A model generated the notes under the pieces. The model was not told where the DNA came from. It searched no databases and saw only the letters and a list, made by a program, of their open reading frames with translations. A program made the translations under genes and the position numbers. Shown in pieces: positions 10,528 to 18,540 of a DNA stretch of 64,000 bases (position 1 is its first letter; every line of letters begins with the position of its first letter). Source of the DNA: Diploscapter coronatus (lineage: Eukaryota > Nematoda > Chromadorea > Rhabditida > Rhabditidae); contig OZ038422.1 in assembly GCA_964036155.1 (NCBI GenBank), positions 79,383,201 through 79,447,200 on the forward strand, read 5' to 3'.

Positions 10528-12125
10528 ATGAACAACGCTGGCCCTTCAAGCTCGAATCAGAATGAGGTCTTCTTTCAGTACTACGACACTGTTGGAGCAG
10601 GTTAGTGCATTTCTAAGAGTTTAAAAAATTGAAATTTTCTTTCTTTCTTTACTCATCTAGTCTAGAATGAACATTACGAAATTACAATACGAGTGTTCTG
10701 AACCGATTCATGCAAGAAAATGGTTATTTAAAAAAATAATTTGTTAAACACTCATTTTTGCATTCAGGCGCTCAGATCGACGTGCCAAAGAAGTGCTACA
10801 CTATGAGCAAGCACTCGCAGACGGAGCTGTACGGAATCGGCCACATCTCGAAGCAAATCAAACGCAATTTCAAGGTCAGTGACCTTTGTAATTGTTGAAA
10901 TCCTTGAGACATATTATGATAACGAGTTCTTCTCTATCTTGTGGAAATCGATTCCTCACCATTATCAATTATCATATCATAATCAGCATATCTTATCTGG
11001 AATTGTACTTATGAAGCGTTTGAAACATTATTACAAAATTTTCTACATTTTGCATATCAAATTGGAAAAAGTAACCAAAATTTGTGGTTTCAGCTGAATA
11101 GTGAAGGGGAGAATCGATATACGAGGAAACGGAGCATCCACGAGTACGAGTCGATTGGGAAGGCGGTCTGCAATCTGAATCTGCAGCCGAAGCAAACCAG
11201 CGAACAGTTGAATGATCTGGAGGAAATCAGAACTAACGGGGATACGGTAGATCATAATTTTATCTTGAAAAAATCATCAATGCAATAAAATCATAAAAAA
11301 TTTTGAGGTTAAGAAATCTGTTGAAGTTGTTTTTGTCCAATGCGCTGAAATTGTCTGTCACATTTTCTCTATTAAAATTTTGAGAAGGATTCATATTTTT
11401 CAAAGATACTTCTATTTATAACTTTTAGACATGTTGTTGACATTTTGAAGAGAGATTAAAAAAGGAATTTCAGATCCTGCGCAACATCTACGATGCATGC
11501 ATCCAGCTGCAGTTGAACATGGCTGATTCGGGGACCATTTCGCCCTTTCAACATGTCCAGTCCATGATGACCAAGATTTCCGGTAATTCATCTAAATCCA
11601 TATTCAAATATAGAATGGAAAAGCTCTTGAGCTTCGCTCATAATTTTAGTCTCGTTTCACTTTAGTTTTGATATAAGATAGAAAGCGTAAAACACCTTTT
11701 TCAGGTGTGACAGCCAACACTTACAAGAACTATATCAATCCCGAGAACAAGTATATTGCTCCTGTACGAAAACCAAGGGTCAAAAATTCCGGTCCAGGCA
11801 GGGCCAAGAGGTATGATTGATTTCTTTAAACTATGAGTTGACGTATTTTTCATTATAGTTATAGCTTGACCTATAAATATTTTGTTGTTAGTAAAATCTG
11901 ATAATGATTACAATAAAGCGAATGTTACATTGATTGACGGTTACACGGTCCATCATTTTAAAAAAAAATTTAAGAGGAAGACCTTCGAAAGCTAAGGCCG
12001 CTGTCTCTGACGAAGAGGATGAAGAAGAGACTTCTTCCGAACCCCTCGAAGGCCAAGAAGACCAGGAAGACCTTGATGATGGAGAGATAGAACAGTTGGA
12101 TAGCGACCCAGATTATGAGCCTTGA
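10528..12125 (+). CDS. HTH-5: array paralogue with AT-hook and acidic tail
   Basis: Predicted 232 residues from six exons: 10528-10600, 10768-10874, 11094-11246, 11474-11582, 11705-11810 and 11975-12125. It contains an N-terminal SerGlyAsn-rich stretch, LYGIGHISKQIKRNFK, YESIGKAVCNLNL with EEIRTNGDTILRNIYDACIQL, a diverged core (ISPFQHVQSMMTKISGVTANT), and a basic linker (VRKPRVKNSGPGRAKRGRPSK) formed across the last junction. That linker is an AT-hook. The tail is very acidic (SDEEDEEETSSEPLEGQEDQ) and ends DPDYEP. The last intron uses an unusual TTTAAG acceptor, but only this site keeps the frame. It seems to have two IG-type segments rather than one. Nuclear DNA binding is inferred. Confidence 0.75.
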
Positions 12126-12323
12126 AAGGCGTAGCTTGATTTTTGCAAAAAATCTATGTTTATGAAGCTTTCTTTTTGAAAAGCGGGTAATTTTTATTTT
12201 TTGAAATCGTTAATAAAGTTGATCTTCATTATAATTTTGTTATATTCTTGCGGAAAACGTTCGAAGCGCTTTCGATATCTTACGATTTGTTTCGATTTTC
12301 TTAAGAAGAAGTTTCTTCAGAAA
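12126..12323 (+). promoter_or_regulatory. Intercistronic region HTH-5/HTH-6 with Ur-like element
   Basis: CGGGT at 12184-12188; AATAAA at 12212-12217; stem of eight pairs with one mismatch at 12253-12273 (GAAAACGTT against AGCGCTTTC); TATCTT at 12276-12281; TTCAG acceptor ending at 12320, 3 nt before the ATG. Confidence 0.75.
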
Positions 12324-13266
12324 ATGAACGGAAATCGAATTGATACAGAAACGAGCGAATACGTGATCGAAAGGCTTTACACCAAGGAGAACACCTCTCA
12401 AACAATTTCTTCGCTGTCTAAAGAAAATCAATACACTCAGATTATTACTGTAGGTTTTTATAAATGTTTTTGCTAGAACCGACCTTTATCTTTCATTCAA
12501 GATCCAGTAATCTTATCTTTCTGGAATTAGTGCAGATAGAATTTGTTCTCTTCAAAATGATAAGTTTCTAATTTTTAAACCTATTTCTAGAGTTGTCATT
12601 TTATTATTCTTTGAAACTTTAGAAGATGTTTATAAAATCATGGCTTATTTCAGCCAGATGTGGTTCACATGAAAATCGGTCACTTGGTCTCGTGCCTGAA
12701 CGTCATTCGACCTGAAGAGGAAAAAATGAACGATTTAGCTGAAGTTCGCATTTCCGGGGACAAAATTCTCCAGAATGTCTACGATAGCTTCATCGCCATC
12801 AGGCATCAGTTGGAGCCTTATGTAAGCTCATTTTTGTATTTCTTGCCGTTTTTATTTGTGTTTGACTAAAATGACAAGATTTTTCACACTCAAATTATCC
12901 AATATCATTTTTGTGCTATATATTCATTTCAAGTCTTATTTTTCTTAATCACTTTTGGATAAAATTTGAATAGAAAAGAAAGCATAAAATGTTCGAATTG
13001 TCGAATTTTCAGACCACTCAAACTCCATTCAGCAGCCTGAACTTTCTGATGGCGAGTGTGACGGGTGTTTCTAGTGGATCGGTGAAGAGAATTTGTCAGG
13101 ATAAGCTGCCTCGACTGCGCATTCCAGTCATCGATAAGAAAACCTACAAGTATTAGTTTTTATCTATCACTTTTGAAGAAACACATTCAGTCGAGAAAGG
13201 TCGCAACGTAGAAGAGAAGAGAAAAAGAAGAAACAAGCTGAAGGAAGTCAGGCTGGAAAATCGTGA
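12324..13266 (+). CDS. HTH-6: array paralogue, basic tail
   Basis: Predicted 168 residues from four exons: 12324-12449, 12654-12821, 13013-13149 and 13191-13266. It has YVIERLYTKENTSQ, MKIGHLVSCLNVIRPEEEKM, AEVRISGDKILQNVYDSFIA and the core TPFSSLNFLMASVTGVSSGSV, followed by KRICQDKLPRLRIP. The C-terminus is short and basic (RSQRRREEKKKKQAEG) with no acidic domain. Exons 2 and 3 of the HTH-1 arrangement are fused, as in HTH-7 and HTH-8, so these three form a subgroup. The ATG lies 3 nt after a TTCAG acceptor. Function unknown beyond likely nucleic-acid binding. Confidence 0.75.
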
Positions 13267-13479
13267 AGCTCTTTCAGAATTTAAACAAAAAAAATCACTA
13301 GATCCGACATATCATCAAGGGTTTACTCGTCTTTACAAAATTGCGGGTTTTTTTTTCGAGCTTTCAAATTGGAATAAATTTATTTATTTGTTCGACCTAT
13401 TTTTGAAGGAAAACGCTCAAGACGTTTTGATATTTTCCATGGTTCAATTTTTTCTCGCAAGTTCAAATAAATTCAGAAG
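13267..13479 (+). promoter_or_regulatory. Intercistronic region HTH-6/HTH-7 with Ur-like element
   Basis: CGGGT at 13344-13348; AATAAA at 13373-13378; stem AAAACG-N7-CGTTTT at 13410-13428; GATATTTT at 13429-13436, containing TATTTT, which fits UAYYUU; ATTCAG acceptor ending at 13476, 3 nt before the ATG at 13480. Confidence 0.75.
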
Positions 13480-14863
13480 ATGAATCAGGACGAGGAGGAA
13501 TCGAACGAATGGGTGGTTGAGAGAGTGTTTCGTTCGCAGAAGGGAGTTCAGACGATTCGTCCTCTGAGAGATGTCTTCCACAAAAACACTCAAGCTGAAT
13601 CTGTAAGAATTTACGTCATTTTTAAGCTATCGAAGGGGGGCTATCTTTTCTAAAATTCTGTGGAAAGAATTTTTGGAATTAGTCTGCTGAGTTATGTTTC
13701 GTATTTCTCTAATTTTTCTAAGAACTATTTTTAGAAGCGTTTCTAGTATTTTCACAAATGGCTAGTTTTCAGAAGGATGATATTATTCTAATGATGATTG
13801 GCCATCGAATGGCAGATTTCAAAGTGACCCGACCCAAGGGCTATCAGAAATTAGACAAACTGGACGGCGTCAGAGTCAGCGGGCATGTCATTTTGCAGAA
13901 CATCTTCGACAGTTTCACTCAGCTCAAACAACAGTTCCATCCTAATGTAAGTATCTCTGACTTTACATCATTGATTACTATGAATAAGAGTAGATGTAAA
14001 TGTAATTTGAAAAATTTCGACTTTGAAACACCTCAAATTTCACGCAATTAGGATTTATGCGCCTATGATTTTAGCTTGGAGAGGCAACTTTGTTCGAAAT
14101 GTTCCGATTCCCCAGGGAAAAATAGCGAAAAATGGATAAACTTATTTTCAATAGTTGTCACTTTTCAGATAAGAAACGTTGTTTTCTGGAAGCTTATAAA
14201 AATAAAATTGAATACTTGTTTCAGGCCAGACGAACCCCTTTCGCTAATACTAGTCAGTCAGTTTCGTTTCTGACGGGCGTTGCCCTTCCCACGATCTTTA
14301 GAATCTGTCACAGGAACGAAATTCCCAAGCGCAAGCCCATTCTCGACATGCAAGCTTATAAGTCAGTTTTTTTTTATGAGTTTATTATTTTTAGAAAGAA
14401 ATTTTTCTTAATTTTTGACAAGAGTTTTAAATATTTTAGATAAAACTTCTCAAGAACAGGACTGCAAATTTTAGGTCTAATTGAAAATCCCATCTGGACT
14501 GTTATGAAACGGAACGAGCATTTTCGAAAATGTCCGACCCGATGCAGGTCAGGTCGGGTCTAAAATTTGCAGCCTTGATAACGAAGAATTAGTACAGAGA
14601 AAAACTATTTCAAACAAAGTTTTCATTGCTATTTTAACCATTAGTAACAACCGAGTTTCAGTCGCAAATATTACGAGCGGAAGAAAATGCGCAAAGCTCG
14701 ACTTCTGCAGGAAAGTGGTGATTTGATTCGGACGGTGAAAATGAAGAAGAAGAAAAATGAGGGAAATGATCTGGAAGAACAGGAAGAGGAAGAAATTGAG
14801 GATGAATCTGAATCAGAAAACGGAGAGACTTCCAATTCGAATTCCAATGATCAGCCTCAATAG
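13480..14863 (+). CDS. HTH-7: array paralogue with basic then acidic tail
   Basis: Predicted 211 residues from four exons: 13480-13602, 13773-13946, 14225-14361 and 14662-14863. Blocks: acidic N-terminus, EWVVERVFRSQKGVQTIRP, MMIGHRMADFKVTRPKGYQK, DGVRVSGHVILQNIFDSFTQ, core TPFANTSQSVSFLTGVALPT, then FRICHRNEIPKRKPILDMQ. The last exon begins with a Lys/Arg-rich helix (RKYYERKKMRKARL) and ends in a long acidic stretch. It is most similar to HTH-8; the IG segment, the VRVSG/IRTGG block and the exon boundaries match. The last intron contains a hAT-like MITE. DNA binding inferred; role unknown. Confidence 0.78.
14457..14577. mobile_element. hAT-like MITE in the last intron of HTH-7
   Basis: A 121-bp element bounded by inverted ends CAGGACTGCAAATTTTAGG (left) and the complement of CTAAAATTTGCAGCCTTG (right). 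The CARGRCTGCA start resembles hAT termini. Flanking 8-mers CTCAAGAA and ATAACGAA agree at five positions, a possible worn target duplication. No coding capacity. Confidence 0.55.
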
Positions 14864-15088
14864 TTCACCAATTTCATGTACATTTTTGAAAACGGGTTTT
14901 TATCTTCAGAATTTTACAAAAAACATTCTGGATACTTTATGCTTTTATCTTATTTTTATTGAACCTGACATTTCAAATAAACTTTCTGAAACTAGTATTT
15001 TTGAAGATTTTTCATCGATCGGTTCAAGACCGTAAGTTGAATATCCTTGATGTTTTCTATCTTTCTGCAAAATAGAATATTTTTAGAA
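14864..15088 (+). promoter_or_regulatory. Intercistronic region HTH-7/HTH-8 with Ur-like element
   Basis: CGGGT at 14893-14897; AATAAA at 14977-14982; stem CGGT-TCAAG-ACCG at 15020-15032; GAATATCCT at 15039-15047; TTTTAG acceptor ending at 15086, 2 nt before the ATG at 15089. Confidence 0.7.
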
Positions 15089-16548
15089 ATGGATCTGGAC
15101 GATGATGAAATTAATGAAATAGATGAAATGAGTGAATGGATCATGGAGAGGGTCTACTGTTTGGAAAGAGGAGTGCAAACCGGTGGAAGTCAGAAACGCA
15201 AAATCGACAAGAATTTGCAGACTGTCAATGTAAGACTTTTCAAGTTAATTGAGAAGAGCTCAAATATTTTATAATTTGGAAAAGTTGTATCAGAAAGTTT
15301 GCATTTGGAAACCTAACAGGCGAAACTTGTCGAATTTTTAAAATCGACTTCTGGATAAATTTCATAGACATATCAGATATTTTGGAAGAAAGATAGCAGT
15401 ATTAATTTCGGAATATTTTTCTCAAAGTAATTATTTCCAGCTAGATAGAATGCACATGATGATCGGACGACGGCTATCGAACTTCAAAATGACTCATCCT
15501 GAGGGCTGGCAGAAACTGGACAATCTGGACGAGATCAGGACAGGCGGAATCGTCATTCTCCGCAACGTCTATGATAGCTTCGCGCAACTACAAAACCTAT
15601 TCCAACCTAAGGTAAATTGTTTTCTATTTCTATTTTTGAAAGCACGACACTATAAGGCAATTCAGAAATGGCAAGACTTTTTAGGGTAAAGACATGAATT
15701 AACAAGATTTAGTGATTAGTGAATAAGTGAAGAACAGGTTTAACTAAGGAAGGGCTGAGTCTTGTCGTTTCAATGTGCTGTTGTCGAAAATGTTGAAGGA
15801 TGTTATTTCCGAATTGGCAATTTTCTGCTAATCTTGGTTAACTTTCCATGTCTATGCATTATTTTGACGGTTTTCGCGAGATCATTTCTGAAGGTAGCGT
15901 TGAATTTCAGGCCTATCAAACTCCGTTCGCGAATCTGAACCAAGCAGTGTGCAAGATCACTGGAGTAGGTAAAGAGACGGTGGGAAAGTGGTGCGTCAGG
16001 AAGGATGAACCCATCTACAAGGGAATTCTCGACCAGAAGGCTCAGGAGTAGGCATTTATAATAACATGTTCTAAAGAAATAGAATTATGGCATTAGTCAA
16101 TGAACTTGTACAGGGCGCGTGAAAAGTCTGAATCGTTTTTAACTTTCAAAAATGATGTATAAATCTAAAACTCATGACCAACTAGAATAAAAACCCTGCA
16201 GGAAGATAACACATTGATAGAGGAAAAGAGACGAAACTAATCAAGTTTTTAAACAAATTTAGCAATTATTATTCTGGAGATGGTTTTAAAAGAGAATCAA
16301 AAGCGACCAAAACTTTTTGCATACCTTGTACAAGGAAGGGTATGATTAAGTGATTCCTCTTTTATTTTTAACTCTCGAATTTCAGAAAATTATATAACGA
16401 GCGTAGAAAACTGCGTCGAGCCGCACTTCGGAAAAAAGTTGAAGAAAATAGTCGGGATGCGAAGAAAAGGAAAATGAAGAAAGATCAAAATGAAGATGAA
16501 GAAGATAAATTTGAAAATGAAGAAGGATCTAATGAAGAGCTTCAATAA
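15089..16548 (+). CDS. HTH-8: array paralogue with basic then acidic tail
   Basis: Predicted 203 residues from four exons: 15089-15229, 15441-15611, 15911-16047 and 16386-16548. Order: a very acidic start (MDLDDDEINEIDEM), EWIMERVYCLERGVQTGG, MMIGRRLSNFKMTHPEGWQK, DEIRTGGIVILRNVYDSFAQ, core TPFANLNQAVCKITGVGKET, then KWCVRKDEPIYKG. The last exon is Lys/Arg-rich (NERRKLRRAALRKKVEE near its start) and ends in an acidic run. A TAG following GGAG at 16048 is removed by a GTAGGC donor. It is the closest relative of HTH-7, with identical exon phases, so it probably arose by a recent unit duplication. The last intron carries a mariner-like MITE. Confidence 0.78.
16111..16328. mobile_element. Mariner-type MITE in the last intron of HTH-8
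   Basis: A 218-bp element flanked by TA on both sides (16109-16110 and 16329-16330), the target duplication of Tc1/mariner elements. Left end CAGGGCGCGTGAAAAGT and reverse complement of the right end CAAGGTATGCAAAAAGT form imperfect terminal inverted repeats of mariner style. It has no transposase frame, so it must be non-autonomous. Confidence 0.7.
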
Positions 16549-16764
16549 CTTCAGGATTTTTTTTATAGCTTTTCTAGTTTTATTTTAAAAAAACGGGTTT
16601 TCAATTTGAGCCTTACACATGACAATTCTGGGTATATTTTTCAATAAATTTTTATTAAATTAGTTTTTCTTTTAATATTTTCAATGTCGGTTTAGACCGA
16701 ACTCGAATATCTTTCTCCTTTCTAACTCCAGAAAGAATAGACTTTCAAGAGATAACTTCAGAAG
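16549..16764 (+). promoter_or_regulatory. Intercistronic region HTH-8/HTH-9 with Ur-like element
   Basis: CGGGT at 16594-16598; AATAAA at 16643-16648; stem TCGGT-TTAG-ACCGA at 16687-16700; GAATATCTT at 16705-16713, an exact UAYYUU fit; TTCAG acceptor ending at 16761, 3 nt before the ATG at 16765. Confidence 0.75.
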
Positions 16765-18153
16765 ATGGACGAAATTCCGTGGGGCGATTTGATGGTCGAG
16801 GAGTTCCAGATCAATGAGGTAAAAATTGTTTTCTGAAAGTCGAAAAATGACATCTTCAAATTTCAGGCCGGCGCGCAATGCAATATCTCGACCATCCCGA
16901 AGACAACCAGATCTACGGATACTTGCAAAGTAATTATCTGTTTCCTAGATAATAAATATAAACTTGACAATTTGAGGACGACCGGGACTGTATCGAGATC
17001 GGTCGAACGATCGCATCGCTCAAATTTGACCCGCTCATCGAGACCCAGTCCGAAGTCATGTGCTACGTCGGGGGTAGGGGCGATCAGGTATTTTTAAAAC
17101 TATTTTTCGATAAAAAAATCAAATTTTCAATATTTGTCTATTAAATTTTCTAAATAGAGAAACGAAGGATAAAAAATTGCGGTCTAACGAAGTCAATATT
17201 TAGAGATAGGCAAAATGATAAACTATTATGTAAAGAAATAGTGGGAAAATTCCGCCATTTTAATTGACGTATAGGAGTCGAACCTTTTTCCGCTAAAATA
17301 TTCTTTCCCAGATTCTAAAATGCGTCTACGAGAGCGCGAGTCACATCAAGGAAGTGCTCGGGGAACGAGCCAACAGAACTCCCTTCGCCGATGTGATTCG
17401 ATTCGTTAGCGCTATCACAGGTATGCTAATTTATGAAAAAAAAGAATAGGAAAATTACATTTTGCAGGTGTCAGTCAAACGACAGTACAGCGCGTTTGCA
17501 AGGCCAAGGAGTCGAGAAAACGACCGATCGAAACGAAAAGGGATGGAAGGAGGTGAGAGTTTCCGAGATTTTATTAATTACTAGAGCCTTCACCTCTTCT
17601 ATCAAAGTTTTAGATGTCATGTGAAATTTATGAGTTGTGTGAAACATATTTTCAACTAAGCAGTTACAAATCAATGTCCATTGAAACTTTCAACATTTGT
17701 TGATCTGGGCTTCTTGTAAAAGGCGTACAGCCGCACACCTAATAAAAGAGGTTATGAGTATAGGGTGGGTAAGCTGAGTCGAACAGTATCTAGCTATGCT
17801 CTACTCATGCTGCTCATCATTTTGAGACCGAACATAGCCTACCTTTCCATATCCCTATGCTTTTTTATACAGCCATATACTTTTTGCAAGAAGCCGTTGA
17901 CTTATTGAAACATAACTTTTTCACATATTTTCTATATACACGTTTTAGAAAGTCGAAGCGAGCTCGAAAAAGTGCTGACAATGACGATGACTATGTGCCG
18001 AGTGACGAAAAGGAAGAATTTGGTTCGGAAGATGAACAACCGAAACCGAAACAGGAGGAAGAGAGTGACCAAATTCTCCCTATTGAACAGAATCTGGCAG
18101 GTATTCTCGAATTGGCGAAGCAACAAATTACTGAGGGTGATCAGGAAGGATAG
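16765..18153 (+). CDS. HTH-9: last gene of the paralogue array
   Basis: Predicted 208 residues from six exons: 16765-16818, 16867-16929, 16977-17087, 17312-17420, 17468-17552 and 17949-18153. It contains MVEEFQINEAGAQCNIS, DCIEIGRTIASLKFDPLIE, VGGRGDQILKCVYESASHIK, EVLGERANRTPFADV, core RFVSAITGVSQTTVQRVCK, and a basic stretch joined over the last junction (RKRPIETKRDGRRKSKRAR), then an acidic tail. Exon 3 needs a TTTGAG acceptor, unusual here, but only this keeps the frame and the conserved IG block. The final intron contains a 190-bp foldback element. A CGGGT box at 18255-18259 follows the stop. Its 3' side has no stem-loop or trans-splice signal, consistent with being the last cistron. Confidence 0.77.
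17708..17895. mobile_element. Long imperfect foldback element (MITE) in the last intron of HTH-9
   Basis: The left end GGCTTCTTGTAAAAGGCGTA is matched by the reverse complement of the right end (GGCTTCTTGCAAAAAGTATA). Partial pairing continues inward through matching GGCTGTA/TACAGCC and TAGGGT-type blocks. GTTGA occurs just outside both ends, a possible target duplication. Non-coding; superfamily not assigned. Confidence 0.55.
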
Positions 18154-18540
18154 CAGGTTGGATTGCACATTTTTTGGCACTTTTCTGCAGTAAATAGGAA
18201 AAAACTGATTCAGTTTGTAAAGTTTTCCATTATTCAACAAGTATATTTTTCAAACGGGTTATATATGGGCTTTTATCTGAAATTTCGCTGATAAAACTTT
18301 CAGATAAAATCCGATTATTCCAATCTTTGGGTTGAAATTTTGATGATTAGAAATAAAAATTTACTCATCCACGATGACTAGAAAATCCCTACTTCAAAAA
18401 ACATTTTTGAAATTTCTCGAGTCAAAATCTCGAAGCAAAGCCGATAATTACAGATAGAAAATTGTACGAGAAGAGAACCTTACACGTATTTAGCAGGTAG
18501 AATGAACGTGTTCTATTGCATCTGCGTAATCCAATTTTTA
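18154..18540. other. Convergent 3' ends of HTH-9 and the dehydrogenase
   Basis: A 387-bp gap between two converging genes. It holds the HTH-9 3' UTR with CGGGT at 18255 and a polyadenylation-type AATAAA at 18352, and presumably the 3' UTR of the minus-strand dehydrogenase. No further gene is visible. Confidence 0.6.

Noticed and set aside
6012..16711. The dyads as operators bound by the array proteins themselves
   Set aside because: Possible, but their fixed place between AATAAA and the acceptor, and the following TATCTT, fit the Ur processing element better.
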